The position numbers and the translations under genes were made by a program. A model generated the notes under the pieces. The model worked only from the letters and a program-made list of their open reading frames with translations. It searched no databases and had not been told where the DNA came from. Below are positions 1 to 12,020 of a stretch of DNA of 64,000 bases, in pieces. The DNA is from Ephydatia muelleri. Its lineage: Eukaryota > Porifera > Demospongiae > Spongillida > Spongillidae. Numbering within the stretch: position 1 is the stretch's first letter; the number at the start of each line of letters is the position of its first letter. The DNA is taken from the NCBI GenBank assembly GCA_013339895.1, contig JABACO010000003.1, positions 11,155,849-11,219,848 on the forward strand, in the 5' to 3' direction.

Positions 1-574
1 CTGCCATGCCTTCACTGTCTCCAAATATATCCTCTGTGTCTTGACTGTTTCCTGGTATTTCCTCTCTGTGTTCACTGTCCTTTACTAATGCGTTTTCTTC
101 ACGGTGTACTAACGGCAACCAATCGAGTTCCATTAATAGCGCTCTCGCTAAATTGATGACGTACGCAGCAAAACATGACGCACGAACAAAACATGACGTA
201 ACGCAACAAGAAAGTAAACAATACACATGATGTAAGACGCGCGTAACGTCACATGCAACTCCTCTCACCCAGTTTTGGACGAAGGGCGAAGGCAAATCTG
301 GCCAATACCCCCGACAGAACGGCTTAAGCAACCTATGGTTCGGCTCCGCTACAGATTCCTCGCAAGCAACGGCAACCGATTCATTGCAAGCAACGGCATT
401 TGTAGCGCTCGTGCACAGGAGCCGCTGCCTCTTTTCTGCAGGTGGCTGCGATTGCTGCATTTTCTGCAGGTTCATCTCTGCGGTCTTCCGTTGGCATGAA
501 TCGGATTCATAATGCCGTTGTACGTTAACAATATGGTTGCTTTTTAAGCGCTTGCCACACCTATCACAATCCAT
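1..574 (-). CDS. Open reading frame with N-terminal zinc-finger-like motif, running off the left edge
   Basis: From an ATG at 574 the minus strand stays open for 191 codons to the window edge, with no stop. The first 27 residues hold a C-x2-C pair (CDRCGK) followed by H and C residues (QRHYESDSC), which resembles a degenerate zinc finger. A Gln/Ala-rich stretch follows, then a segment with CRGYWPDLPSPF, and an acidic, polar end (codons for DTEDIFGDSEGMA at the edge). A GTGAGA donor lies after the codons for FVQNW near 266, so the middle part may be an intron and the final acidic part a second exon. Zinc-finger starts of this kind are common in first exons of animal DNA-transposon proteins, but I do not recognise the family. 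It may also be a host gene. Confidence 0.45.
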   Translation of the reverse strand, partial: MDCDRCGKRLKSNHIVNVQRHYESDSCQRKTAEMNLQKMQQSQPPAEKRQRLLCTSATNAVACNESVAVACEESVAEPNHRLLKPFCRGYWPDLPSPFVQNWVRGVACDVTRVLHHVYCLLSCCVTSCFVRASCFAAYVINLARALLMELDWLPLVHREENALVKDSEHREEIPGNSQDTEDIFGDSEGMA

Positions 575-1190
575 AGTTAAACCAAATTAGTAAACTACCG
601 CGAGAGGGTTAAATGTTAAATCGTTCGCTGCCTGTTTCACAAATGTCTAGCGATTGTTTATTGGATCTCAGCGAAGTCTTTTAGGTGAGAGAAATAGAAT
701 CATGCAACTCCCATGTAAATTCGAAGCGAAAGAAAAAAGATAAAAAAATACGAGAATTTTTCTTAACATGTAATTTTAGCAGGGGGTACCACCCCCTACG
801 CCCCTTTTTAAAAACCGTTATATCTTTTTTCTTTGAAGTCCGATTTATATTTTGAAAGCAGATTCGTACTTCCCTCTTTAAACTGTACAATATTGGACGA
901 TGGGGTCCGTACAGTTTTTCTTGCCCCCCCCCCCCCCTCGCGTAGAAATGAAATTTTTCTCATTGTAATAAAGCTACTTTTGCATGCATGATGAAATATG
1001 AGCAAACTGATGATCAATCCAATGCGTTACTCATTCCACTATGATCAAGCTAGAGTGCTGCAACTGAATGTTGATGAAATTCTGTAGCAATCATTACGAC
1101 TCAGGAGTAAGTATCATAGCCAATAACAATGGTTATGGTAATCAGTTACTGTGAAGAATGCAATCATTGTTTTAGGATCAACTACTATAA
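575..1190. other. Non-coding stretch with a poly-C run
   Basis: I see no gene here. The stretch holds a C-rich run near 925-938 and short AT-rich sequence. The small open frames have no family character. Confidence 0.5.
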
Positions 1191-1366
1191 GGTTTTGAGC
1201 TTACCAGTAAATTACACCTCTTATTGAATGAGTAACTACAAACATTCTCCATGAGAAAGTTGGTGTATGTATAAATTGAAAGCAATGGTGGTGTAAAAAG
1301 AAAGGAAACAACTTGTTCAATAAGAGGTGTATGTACTTACTGAAAATTACCGATAAGCTCAAAACC
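1191..1366. mobile_element. Small foldback (hairpin) element, about 176 bp
   Basis: The left end GGTTTTGAGCTTACC (1191 on) matches the reverse complement of the right end ending at 1366. A second perfect 15-bp inverted match, ACACCTCTTATTGAA, lies at about 1211-1225 and 1316-1330. Arms of about 40 bp with small indels enclose about 90 bp. This is the layout of a short MITE-like element. No target-site duplication was established. Confidence 0.5.
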
Positions 1367-2289
1367 ATATCGATTGTTGACTGTACATTGTCTGCGTTAA
1401 GCTGAACGGTTTTGTCAATGGTATTTAAAGCTGCAGTGATCTGACACATCAGCCAGGTATACACTTTACTGTGTTATATACGCTTAGTTACAAAATTAAT
1501 GAAGGCTTAGCAATACAGCACATTGCTAATAACAGTTTTAAATCTGATCTGATTACATAATACATTACTCGTTGCTAAATACACACTACATATAGCGTAC
1601 TGTCCAGCATAGAACACTAAACATGACACACACAATACATGCACACACTGACATGCACACATCATCCATTATTACTCTGGACCCATTCATCAGTGGAAAT
1701 AATGCCCCATTACTTTGAACAGTTATGGTGTGTCAAGATTCATACGTTGCACATGCAAGAGGCTTGGGGGTGGGGCGCAGAGGTAATTGGTTCGATTGTG
1801 CTCTTGATATATTGCTTCCTTATATTAATAATCCATATCCTTGAAGACGTGATGCTTCATTCGTGCCGCATAATTATACTGATGCACAAAAAATTGCCTT
1901 CAAGTTTTACATCATGATTCAGTGGACAATTCAATGTGCACACACGGTCAGAGTTGAAAAACAAGAGGAGAAAGGAAACAGCAAAGAGGCTTGCAACATT
2001 GTCATTAGGCAATATAGTACGTCTAGCTGCAGCTGTAGAGATTCTTAATACTGTGCGGTGAAAGTTAAGTTGATAACGAATAGAGTTATTACAAGTTTCC
2101 GTTTAGCTTAGCTGAATCTGGCTAACAGACACTTAATATTCGTTTCAGAAAGTGCAGAAAAAATGATAGCCACATGCAGTGCCACCTTTGCGTCCAGGCA
2201 TGGTACGACACGATGCACGATGTAATGGTTGCAATAACTTAGAATGATTTTACGAAATCTACACTGACATGATTGCATATACAGTGTAC

Positions 2290-2389
<100 letters not shown>

Positions 2390-2399
2390 GCACGCACAC

Positions 2400-4330
2400 C
2401 GGGGGATTAAAGATTTCTACGATCTCAAAATAGTTTCCAGGTTGCGTTGTCACAGTTCTGAAGTGGGTTGTTGCTCAGTGGTAAGTACAGCGTTCACTTC
2501 AGAGAGAAAGATCGAGACACTTCCCAACATATTCGACAAAAACATTATATAAAACTTTTTTGTTGTGTGTCACATGTTATACGATGTGTTCATGCATTGA
2601 CTTGTGCTGCTTTTATGTGCATAATTAGAATTATATATGTGTGGATTAATCAATTGTGCTGATTTCCCCTGGTCCTTTAATATGGGTCATCTGGGTAGTA
2701 TTAAAACACTCACAAGTTTAAAACATCAGCTATACATTTCTCTGCTTTTTTGCTTGTCCTCAAAGGTCAGCTACAGTTCATCAATTCTATAATAATAAGG
2801 AATTCATCCCATGCCTTCAGAATGTGACTTCTCCCACTTGAGCGCAATTTGGTCACGCGGCGCTTCATTATCAATAGATATTGTGCATCATGGGATGACG
2901 GACGAATATCCAAGGATAGTAAATAAATATAATTCCGTGGCATATCACTATTTTAAACTCCCCCTACTTACAAAAGAACAATGAACGCGATTATGCGGAG
3001 GTGTGGCTATACGTCACTCTGCCGCGTGTGCCCTTCTCATTTATAAAACACATACATGACATTCGATACCGGCTGAAAATGACGGAGAAACTGCTAGGCC
3101 ATACATCACATCGTCGTGCTTGGAATAATCACATACCATTTGGCTTCTGGGGCTTCGCCTTACAAAGCTCCAACCCTCCTCTCGCCCGCTTGAGAGTGTG
3201 TGTGTTATAATTTCCAGGGAGCCTTCCCCCCCCCCCCCCCCCATTTTCAGGGATGTTAAGAAGGCACAGCATACCTTTGGACTTCTGGCTATCTTACCTG
3301 AAAATCTATTCCAAAGCTCGCACTATCGAGTTCAATGTACAAAATTCGTATAAAGACTGATAATAATATTAAGTTAACTCATGGCTAATATAGAATTAAT
3401 TAACAAAAGGAATGTGCCATAAATGTAAAATCGTAGTGACATCATTTAGTGTTTGCAGTAGCGTATCCGAAATGAGCTAGGAGAGGTATCGAGCCCTGAG
3501 ATTTTCCTCACGTAGTATCTGTGTTGAATTGCAATACTGCAGTGGTTGAAATGGCGGTCGGCCAATGGCCATTTTCCGGGCATTTGAGCTAAATGACCGA
3601 CCAAATGTGCTATTGATTTTACATTATGACCGGTCAATTACATGCATAACATGTCAACACACAATGCAATTTTAGTTGATAATAGTATTCATGTCCACAA
3701 CAGCTGCGTTGCGTAATTACAATTGCGAACATGTGACGTGCAAAAAGTTACTTATCGTTTGTACGCAAACGGAAACATTACGCGATGTGTTTTACAATTA
3801 CACGCGATCCCTACGCGTGTAAGCTATTGGTGTTGATAAGGTGTTCATTAACGCAATTGAGGTAATTCCCACGTACGCTTGCGCAGTTGCGTTTAGGAGC
3901 ACATGCTACGCGTTTATACACGTATAGTTCGAGGTTCTATTAGCAGGCGTGAGCGATCAGAATGACTTTCCGACACCAGCCGAGATTAATGGAGGAGCAA
4001 AATGAACAATTGAGTAGATTTAATGCATGTAATTATTTATAGGTGATCATTCGAAATTTGTATGCGATAATATCATGTACCGTAGAAACGCGTTCCGTAC
4101 TAACGAGTAGCACTTATACACGATAATTGAAAGCAGCCTATGAACTACGCGTTCACTACGCGTACATATTGCGTTTAAACGCGCATAACGTGATTTTGAA
4201 CGAAACGAAACGTGGTACTATTTTAGTTTATAATAGTATTCATGTACCACAATAGCTCGTTTAAGGCGGTAAGTAGAATCATAGTATAGTAATGAAGCGT
4301 GCAAATATAGATCCTGAAGCCTAGGATAAA
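2400..4330. other. Intergenic stretch, no gene seen (block A)
   Basis: No supported gene. It holds a poly-C run near 3227-3242 and many CG-containing words such as ACGCG at 3780-4200, unlike the CpG-poor neighbouring repeats. The counterpart is 31500-33430. Confidence 0.5.
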
Positions 4331-5895
4331 ACGACGCGCAGTTTCTCACGCGACATTTCTGAAATGGTAAAAGGAATTTGACAAAGAATGTTGCACGTTC
4401 TCATGGCTGGATTGCGACGTAGAAGGTAAGAGTGTGACAAAGCTGAAGTGCTTGGAATGCACGAAGTTTGAAACCAGGATTGTCGGACGGAGGAACTTCA
4501 GCAACAAATAGATTGCGGGGGCTAATTCTATCCGAACCAGCAGCATCAAAGATCACGCTATTACTGATCAACACAACCATGCAATGACTCTCAAAAAGAA
4601 CAAACCACAATCCCATGGAGAAGGGCGCCCCTATTGCCTAAGTTCTTCAACAGATACCAGATGATGGATTTGCCAAGCTGCAAAAGAAATAGTCTATTTT
4701 GCTGTTAGTCCTAGCAGCTTCTGTTCCAATTCCAACAAATGATTTGCAGTGTTATGGATTGATGGCTTGAAGACCAATCCTTTTTAGTGCACTCTGCAAG
4801 CATTCGAAAAGCCCTACAGCTGTGACAGCTTGAGGTCTCCCTATAGCAAAGAACATCATCCTAGTATGAACTTTCTCATCTCTTTGGCATGATGCAAGTT
4901 TTTTTTATTTTGCTAAAATATCTCTTTTTGATTCAGCAACATAATGGCAAAAGGTTTTACCAGCATTTGTATTGGTGTATTAAGTACCAATTTTTATCCA
5001 TTCCGTGCTTCAAGTTCACACAGTGCCTGATACTTTAATTGATAATGCAAGTTTCTCTGTCATTGCTGCAGCTGGTTTGAAGGGATTAGTGGGAAAAGAA
5101 TTACCATGGATTTTCTGGGATGTGGTGTCTTGCACACAGAGCAGAGTTAGCTATCAAGGATGCACTCAAGTCCTCCACTTTTGACCAAATTGATGATATG
5201 ATATACTTCGGCTATATTACATTTATGATAAGTCACCAAAAAAGTGCAGCGAGCTGGAGGGTATCATATCATATTGGAAGCAGTTTTTGTAAATTTGATT
5301 ATTCTGGTGTTAGAGCATTACAGGCTATTGGAACTAGGTGGGTCGCACACAAGGTAAATGCAATGAAGCGAGTTCTTTCAAAATGTGGTGCTTACACAAG
5401 CCACCTTGCTGCATTATATTGATAGAGGACACTACAACAAAATCACAACACCATTCCAAGCTACAGGGATATCTCAAAAAATGGATAGATGCTAAATGTG
5501 TTCTAGGATGCGCATTCTTTTCAGACCTCTTACAACCATGTGCTACATTTTGCAACCCGATGGCCTAATATACTAATCCTTGGTAGACTTCTTTTTACTC
5601 TAACTGCATCCAATGTGGACAGGATCGTTTCCACCTTGAAACTTCTGAAAGGTGATAGGCGATCAAGAATGGGGAATGATACAGTTGGAGAGGCTTTGAA
5701 TGCTGATGACATTCCATTGAAGGACTTCAACCCAGATGACATGCAGCATCCAAAAGTGGTGGAATGCCAAATGTAGAAGACCAGTCAGGAAATCTCATCA
5801 ATATGGTGAAGATGATGAAGTTGAAGATGATGAGCCTGATGATGAATCCTGTACCAACATGCTTGATGGCTGGGATGAATTTGCATATGATTGAG
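4330..5895 (+). pseudogene. Degraded hAT-type element with TTF-type zinc finger (block A)
   Basis: At 4369-4600 the plus strand encodes a TTF/ZNF862-like zinc finger: a Trp-Leu start, C-x2-C (LKCLECTKF), NFSNK, then a distal H-x5-H (KDHAITDQH). An in-frame TAG at 4509-4511 falls just after NFSNK, where relatives have Trp. Further on, at about 5040-5320, come pieces like GLKGLVGK, CLAHRAELAIKDALKS and KSPKKCSELEG, typical of the KIAA1586/ZNF862 branch of hAT-derived proteins. At about 5600-5760 a dimerisation-like end (STLKLLKGDRRSRMG) is visible. Block A has extra bases near 5097 and 5203 that shift the frame; block B does not. The shared nonsense codon argues that the element is dead whichever copy is right. 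Confidence 0.75.
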
Positions 5896-5899
5896 TTTA

Positions 5900-6700
5900 C
5901 CAGGTAGTGTTATCAGCACATTGTTATTATATGTATCAGTAGGGTTGTACTCTTAACTAATACTGACATGCGATGACCAGGCAAAACAGGCCAATGGCCA
6001 GCCAATTTACATATTGACTGGCCATTTGTCTGGCCATTTCTGACAAACTATTTCTACTACTGTTCAATACGAGTTAATAATACGATGTACGTACATTGCG
6101 TCAGATATCAACGCATCACGTAATTTATGTCGAATATTTCCGTAAAACCTGTCTACCAACATGGCGGATCATATGGAGAAATGGCCCATACATAGGCGGT
6201 CATCTTGCTTTTTTTTTTCAAATTGAATTTCAAACACGTTTATAATTTACAATAAATCAGACTGATTGTGAATCTGTGCTTTATAAGATTATACCATTAA
6301 CCATTCGTAAACTACAATCAAGACAAAAATTTAATTTCTACCGCGCATAATTTATTCATAAATGAAGTAGTCATTTCGTAATTGCGTCATCTTAGAAAAA
6401 GGTATAATTATTAATATTATGTCGGCTAGCTAGTAGTGGTTAACGGTTATAAACTTTTGTCTGTAACGTAACTTAACTATCAATACAATTTGAATTACAA
6501 TTAGATACACAAATTAAAATTAACTTATCGGCACTGGAGATGTGGAGCGCAACAATTAGGCACAATGATGCATGCAGGGATCGAACTACGTATGCTCTTC
6601 ATGCTTTCATCTTCTGAGACGCAGGTGTTATGGTGAGTATACTGTAGTAGCGTAGGGTATGTTCGGCAGTGGGTAGTGTTCGGCCCTATGTGCATATCTT
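5900..6700. other. AT-rich intergenic stretch, no gene seen
   Basis: Nothing coding is supported. A short self-complementary GGCCAATGGCC-type cluster occurs near 5990-6045. The same kind of words appear near 3550-3610, before the hAT relic. Confidence 0.4.
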
Positions 6701-6704
6701 GGAA

Positions 6705-7110
6705 GGAGTAGATATGGCCTTCTCCCTATACTAGTACAGTTGGCTATCTCTCTATAATGGTGGACATCTCCCTGTACTATAACCAGTGGTAGCCTTCCCC
6801 CTTTTACTCCCGAACCGTAAATTGCCCGTCTCCTTATACTGTTGGTCTTCTTCCTTTATTGTTAGACTGGTGGCCTTCTCCCTGTACTGCTGGTCTTCTC
6901 CCTATACTGTTCGCCTTGTCTTTATACTTTTGGCCTTATACTGTTGATCTTCTCCCTATACTGTTCGCCTTCTCCCTATACTGTTGGCCTTCTCCCTATA
7001 TACTGTTGGCTTTCTCCCTATACTATTGGCCTTTTCCCTATACTATTGGTCTTCTCCCTATTCTGGTGGCCTTGTTGAGTGTGGATATGGTATACTGTTG
7101 GCTTTCTCCC
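6705..7110. repeat. Degenerate tandem array of CTCCCTATACTG units (block A)
   Basis: About twenty imperfect units of 17-24 bp share the core CTCCCTATACTG(T)TGG and CCTTCTCC. A stray partial unit recurs at 9295-9330, downstream of the laminin-G/FN3 exons, which suggests dispersal. The array lies just upstream of the first FN3 exon. Confidence 0.8.
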
Positions 7111-7149
7111 TGGGTTATTCAAATTAGGGGCAAACCAGGGGGTGGATAG

Positions 7150-7376
7150 GGGGTGGGAGTGGTAAATCCCTGCCCTGTCCAATACCATACACTGTATATG
7201 GACTACAACTGTTTTCAGCGTACATACTGGTACAGGCCTGCACATCTGGTGGGTGTGGCCAACGCAACTCCAGCAGCTTGAAGACATTACAAGCCATGCC
7301 CACATCCCAGGCTGCTCCCAATGTTACTGCTCTGAACGCTGTGACTGCACTGTCGGCCTGCTGATCCTGTGTGGGA

Positions 7377-7408
<32 letters not shown>

Positions 7409-8835
7409 ACTTTCTTGGGGAAACCCCACCCTTTGGAAGTGTTTGATATTCTGATTATTATATATACCCCAACCCCGATTTACTGTGAACACGACTTTGT
7501 ATTTGTAGCCCCGCTCACGCCGCATGCTGTGTAAGTAATGTAGGTGCCACACACCCTGTATTGCAATGAAAATCTATGTGAGGCACGTGTGTGTGTGTGT
7601 GTGTGTGAACATATGTATTCATGCATACTCACATTCACACACACAAGCAGCATTTGCATGCATGTGTGCCATGTGCACATGATATGTGTGTGGGTTATGT
7701 GTTATGTGTTCAATTATATTCAACAAAGCCCCAAGTGGTCATTGACAACCACTTTGTATCTTTCTCACACCCTTAGCACCTGTGGGCCAAGCTCTCCCCT
7801 CATCCTCAATACCAATTCCTCTTCCATGTCCCTCCAATGGAATGCTTCCCTCCAACCCGACTATGTCATCACCGCCTACACCTTGCACCATCGAGTTCCC
7901 AGCCTTAAGTCCCAGTCAGAGATGTGGGCACCTCCTTCGACTGTAGGGGCCTGGCTACATTCAGCGGGCACATGTTCCTTTGTGGTTTTATTAACCAGGC
8001 CACAGTCCAGTTCCATACCTACAACCCCAGCGGCATTCTCTTCTACCAGATCAACAGTGTAATGACTGACATCCTGGAGGTGAAGCTTCATGGCGGGTTG
8101 CCATGGTTAATGTTTGCTCAATGTGGGCTCTGGACCAGCTGTCGTTGGATCCAACAGTACCAGAACCTTCAACGATGGTCAGTGGCACACTGTGAGTTTC
8201 AGAACTCATCGGTCATGTGGAGCTTGTACGTCGGTGCGAGTGTTGTGCAGTCCCCTCCTGTAACCTCTGTGATGGCCAGGGGTACGTGGTACTGTTTGAG
8301 CAGGCCTCCGATACCTTCTACGTCACCGTGGATACGGTGCATGCAGCGGCCATCACTGCCGTGATTGTCCCACTGCTGACCATGAAAGTCTACTTTGAGG
8401 GATTTCCCAGCACGTCGAGCAAATATGGCATTGCAACCCCTTACAGCATGTGTCTTATCCCCTCCTGAATGGTACCATCGGTGTGCGTGATTGTGTGTGC
8501 GTGTGTATGTGTGTGTCACTGACTGTGTATACATGTACATGTATGTGTGATGTCATTGTGTGCATGTCATCCTCTTCCCCCTCCTTTCCCCAGCACCGGA
8601 TGAATTTGATGCTGTGTCGGTGCAGAATGTGGGCTCCACCTACATTATTGTGTCTTGGGACTTGCCAACTGACAGTAATGGCATCCTCATCAACTTCAGT
8701 TTGTATTGCAATGGTGCTCTGGCAGGTGTCCTGCCCCTTACTGTGATCAGCTACAACACCACCGGCCTCCTCCCCTTCACTTTGTACATGTACATGTATG
8801 TCTTCTCTGCTACTGTGTGCAACATACGCAAATAA
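7150..8835 (+). CDS. Laminin-G / fibronectin-III exons, usherin-like (block A, partial, frame-broken)
   Basis: Exon-like pieces on the plus strand encode extracellular adhesion domains. At 7185-7330 the frame reads YTVYGLQLFSAY and VQACTSGGC, the F-G end of an FN3 domain of the usherin style. At 7770-7905 a second FN3 start is seen (SSMSLQWNASLQPDYVITAY). At 7940-8470 the pieces build a laminin-G domain: YNPSGILFY, DILEVKLHGG, FNDGQWHTVSF and a closing segment with SKYGIATPYS. After an acceptor at 8591-8593, another FN3 exon gives STYIIVSWDLPTDSNG. FN3-LamG-FN3 order suggests a usherin-like protein. Several frameshifts separate the pieces and differ partly from block B, so the exon structure cannot be fixed here. 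It may be an incomplete or decayed gene. Confidence 0.55.
7379..7406. repeat. Poly-G run, about 28 bp
   Basis: A long G homopolymer lies in a presumed intron between two FN3 exons. It is shorter in block B (36459-36480). Such runs are prone to sequencing error and can form G-quadruplexes. Confidence 0.9.
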
Positions 8836-8839
8836 CAGT

Positions 8840-9511
8840 GTGCATGGTACATGTATATGATCTGTGCTCAGTACGTTATCTGTTGGACAGATCCTCCAGT
8901 CACACCCGCAGGCACTGCACTCCAATTGGAATGTAGTGTTGGGCGTCATCAGTGCTGCAGCCAGCCTGCCCAGGTACATTGTGTACACTTCAATCACTTA
9001 GTTTGTGTTCCATCTTTCTTTGCTCTTATCCCTCTCTCCTCCCTTTCTTTCTCTCCTGTCTCACCTACTCCCTCCCTCCCTCACTCACTTTCTCCCTCCC
9101 TCACTCCCTCTCTCCTGTCCTCCTGTAGTCATGTACATGTACACCAGCAGGGACATATGTGACAAATTACACATACCATTTATCCTCCCTGTACTGACTT
9201 GTTGGAGTCATGAATGTTTGGGGCAGTATGCTCCACTAGCAGAGAGAAGAGTTGTAGGAGAAGGGAGTAGTGTAGCCATGTACTATTAGCGTTGATATGG
9301 TATACTGTTGGCCTTCTATACTCCCTAGGTACTGTTGTTTATGTTGGCCTTGGGGCCTGACCGCTACCACAAAACCCACAAGGGCAGTCCAAGGTGTACA
9401 CAACCATTGTCCTGGCTAAAATGAATACGCATCTTGTGAGCTGTGTATACTGACCTTCACTTGATTGGCAGATAGTGTGGCAGATACCTTTACATGGATT
9501 TCTTGTGAAGG

Positions 9512-9577
<66 letters not shown>

Positions 9578-10890
9578 GTAATGCCTGTGGTTGTCTTACA
9601 GTATCTCACATCCATGGGAGGAGCTACACCTCTATGTAATGGGCTTTATCTGTGTACATGTACTGTAGGCACAAGTGCTTCCATACACTCTTTGACTATG
9701 GGTTGATGTCGAATTAAAATGTAATGTGCTCTTCCCTAGACCCTATGGAGGAGCTTACAGCCGCTCCCCCATACCCCAGCTGGAGCAGGACGTGGGCATG
9801 GGTCATTTCCCCCCCCCCTCCACAAACTGGAAATCCTGGATCCATCACTGAAATTGAATTATACTCTCTTGTCAGGATCAGCTGAACAGGATGCCCTTAC
9901 AATGAAAGAGTCACCTCTCAAAAACGTGATACCGTCCTTCCTAAGGCCACACCCATCGTGGGGGTGGTTGCGAATGACAAACAGTTTTTGCTGCCTCTAT
10001 CTTTTGTTTTCTGTATCAGTCCCTGCACCATCATCTTTTATTAAAATGCTTGACCCTTGCACCCACAACGTACATGTATTACATGTATGTGCTTGTTTAC
10101 TCATTGTTACTTATATGTGATTCAATGGCTGAGCACTGGACAACATCACCACCCTGTTTACAGGTAGTAGCGCCAGGGCACAAAGAACATGGGGAGCCGC
10201 TAGCAGTGTCCATCCCTAGCCACCATTGGATGGAGAATTACAGTTCATTGGGTTCGAAGTTCAGTCAAGACTAGGAGGTGTGACCAGTAGCCAGGATGCA
10301 GCATGAGGTGCTGACACAGAGAGCAGCTGAGCCTTGTCAGCAGGTGATGATGCTTTCAACAACAATGAGAACTGGGTCCTCTAGTTTCTTTGACAGTACC
10401 CTTTGGTGGACGGGTGAGGCTGTGATAGCATCCACAGATATTACTTCAGACAGGGAGATTATGCCTTATATTTGTGTCCCATAAAACAACATCACTCCTA
10501 ACAAGATCTTTTTATCACCTTCGGAAGCAATTCATTACTTAAAACAAAAACTTACATATAATTAAGTGGCCAGAAAGCAATAGGCCTGTGGTGAAGTACT
10601 GAAATGACAACAATTAAGCACACACTAATGTATCATTAACTCCAATACTCCTAAATCAAAGTTCAACTTGACTGTGACCTATTTTACATCTGCAGCACTC
10701 TTTCAGGCGGGAGCATGCCGAATAGTTAAAGAGAGCTGACACTGAATCACCAACATAGCTACACACATGGTTCTTCCATCAGTGAGTCTCTACAAGGCTG
10801 AGAAGGCATGAAGGTCAAGAACATAGAATTTTCATGTACATAAAACACATACATACATGTACCACATACATGTATGCACACATATTTATA
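8840..10890. other. Stretch downstream of the FN3 exons, coding not resolved
   Basis: The stretch holds pyrimidine-rich tracts (9030-9125), the TG tract and short open pieces near 9735-9780, 9880-9960 and 10290-10480. They could be further exons of the adhesion gene, but none has a recognisable domain. The counterpart is 37910-39910. Confidence 0.35.
9515..9572. repeat. (TG)n microsatellite
   Basis: About 28 TG units. The block B counterpart (38556-38615) is broken up as TGTGG repeats. Confidence 0.9.
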
Positions 10891-11470
10891 TATATGGGAC
10901 AGTTTCCACAAAATTGCCCCTCAAAATTCCCTTGCGTTTGAATCGCTATAACTTCCAAACGGTTAAGGCTATTGACTTCTTATTCTCAACACTTCATACT
11001 ACACACCATTTCTGTATGGTGAAATACGTTTTGGGGTATTGCAATGTATGATCAATACCCCACTAGGTTCAAACCCGCCAAATACCTTTCGGTTCTCCTG
11101 TAATCAAATCGCTTTTAAAATTCGGTTTGTGGGTACACAGGTTCTTGTATGTATCACGGCAAATTGTGTCCCGCCATATCAAGCGGGAAAATGTAGGGAC
11201 CTCTCTATTTACAAACCGAATTTGAAGCGATTTAATTACTCCTACCGAAAGTTATGGTAGGTTTGAACCCGGTGGGGTATTGGATGTTGCGATACTTGCA
11301 CAGTCAAGTGCAAGGCCCCCAAAATGTATGAAGTGTTGAAAATAGGAAGTCGATAGCTTTAATGATTCGGAAGTTATAATGATTCAAACACAAAGAATTT
11401 TTATAACATTTAATACAGTCATGTATTATATATATGCGATGGGCCGTTTTCGTGGAAACTGTCCCATATA
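10891..11470. mobile_element. 580-bp foldback element with arms of about 270 bp (block A)
   Basis: The left end TATATGGGACAGTTTCCAC (10891 on) is matched by the reverse complement of the right end finishing at 11470. Inside, TTTGAATCGCTATAACTTCC pairs with its imperfect reverse complement near 11375-11395. Next, CAATACCCCAC plus GGTTCAAACC pairs with 11255-11282, and AAATTCGGTTTGT with 11212-11225. Nearly the whole element folds on itself around a loop near 11150-11190. No protein is encoded. It fits a long-TIR, non-autonomous DNA element or foldback. Confidence 0.8.
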
Positions 11471-11757
11471 CATGTACATACACATATGGGGCAGAGAAAA
11501 CATGGTAGTTTTCAAATGTTATAGTTGACACAAATCTTATGCACCTCAACTTAAAGTCGGACTAACTGTTGCAAAGTTAAAAGTGTGGAATCTTTAATAA
11601 GTCAATGGGAAAGGTCAATAAAGTGCGTACCGCAAGTGTATGACTGCTATAATGTGCTATTGTACATTTGATGCTTCCACCGTTTGTACCAGACTTTACC
11701 ATACATGTAGATAGTTAAGAGATCTATGACGTAACCTCACTATGTGTAAGCTCTTAT

Positions 11758-12020
11758 CAGGCCCATAGCCAGGGGGGGATCCCCCCCCTCCCCCGTTCGA
11801 TGCTTGAGTTCCGCCTCTTCTAGTTATGGTACTTATAAAAATGCATTAGGCCCGAAGGTGTCTCCCTTTTCGTATTTGGCCCGCTAAACGCGAGGGGAAC
11901 CTGACGGACTTCCCCCCACCGCTCTCGTATTTGGGCCCCCGGATAAATGCTTTCAGAAGTATTAATCGATTCCCCCCCCCCCCCCCCCCCCCCCCCCCTA
12001 ACTTCCTAGCTACGGGCCTG
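11758..12020. mobile_element. MITE with CAGGCCC(A/G)TAG(C/T)(C/T)AGG termini (block A)
   Basis: The left end CAGGCCCATAGCCAGGGGGG and the right end, read in reverse, CAGGCCCGTAGCTAGGAAG form terminal inverted repeats about 263 bp apart. The interior is C-rich and contains a poly-C run of about 27 bp at 11972-11998. CCCGTAGCCAGGGGG ends are typical of non-autonomous hAT-type elements in animals. No clear 8-bp target duplication was seen. Confidence 0.65.
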
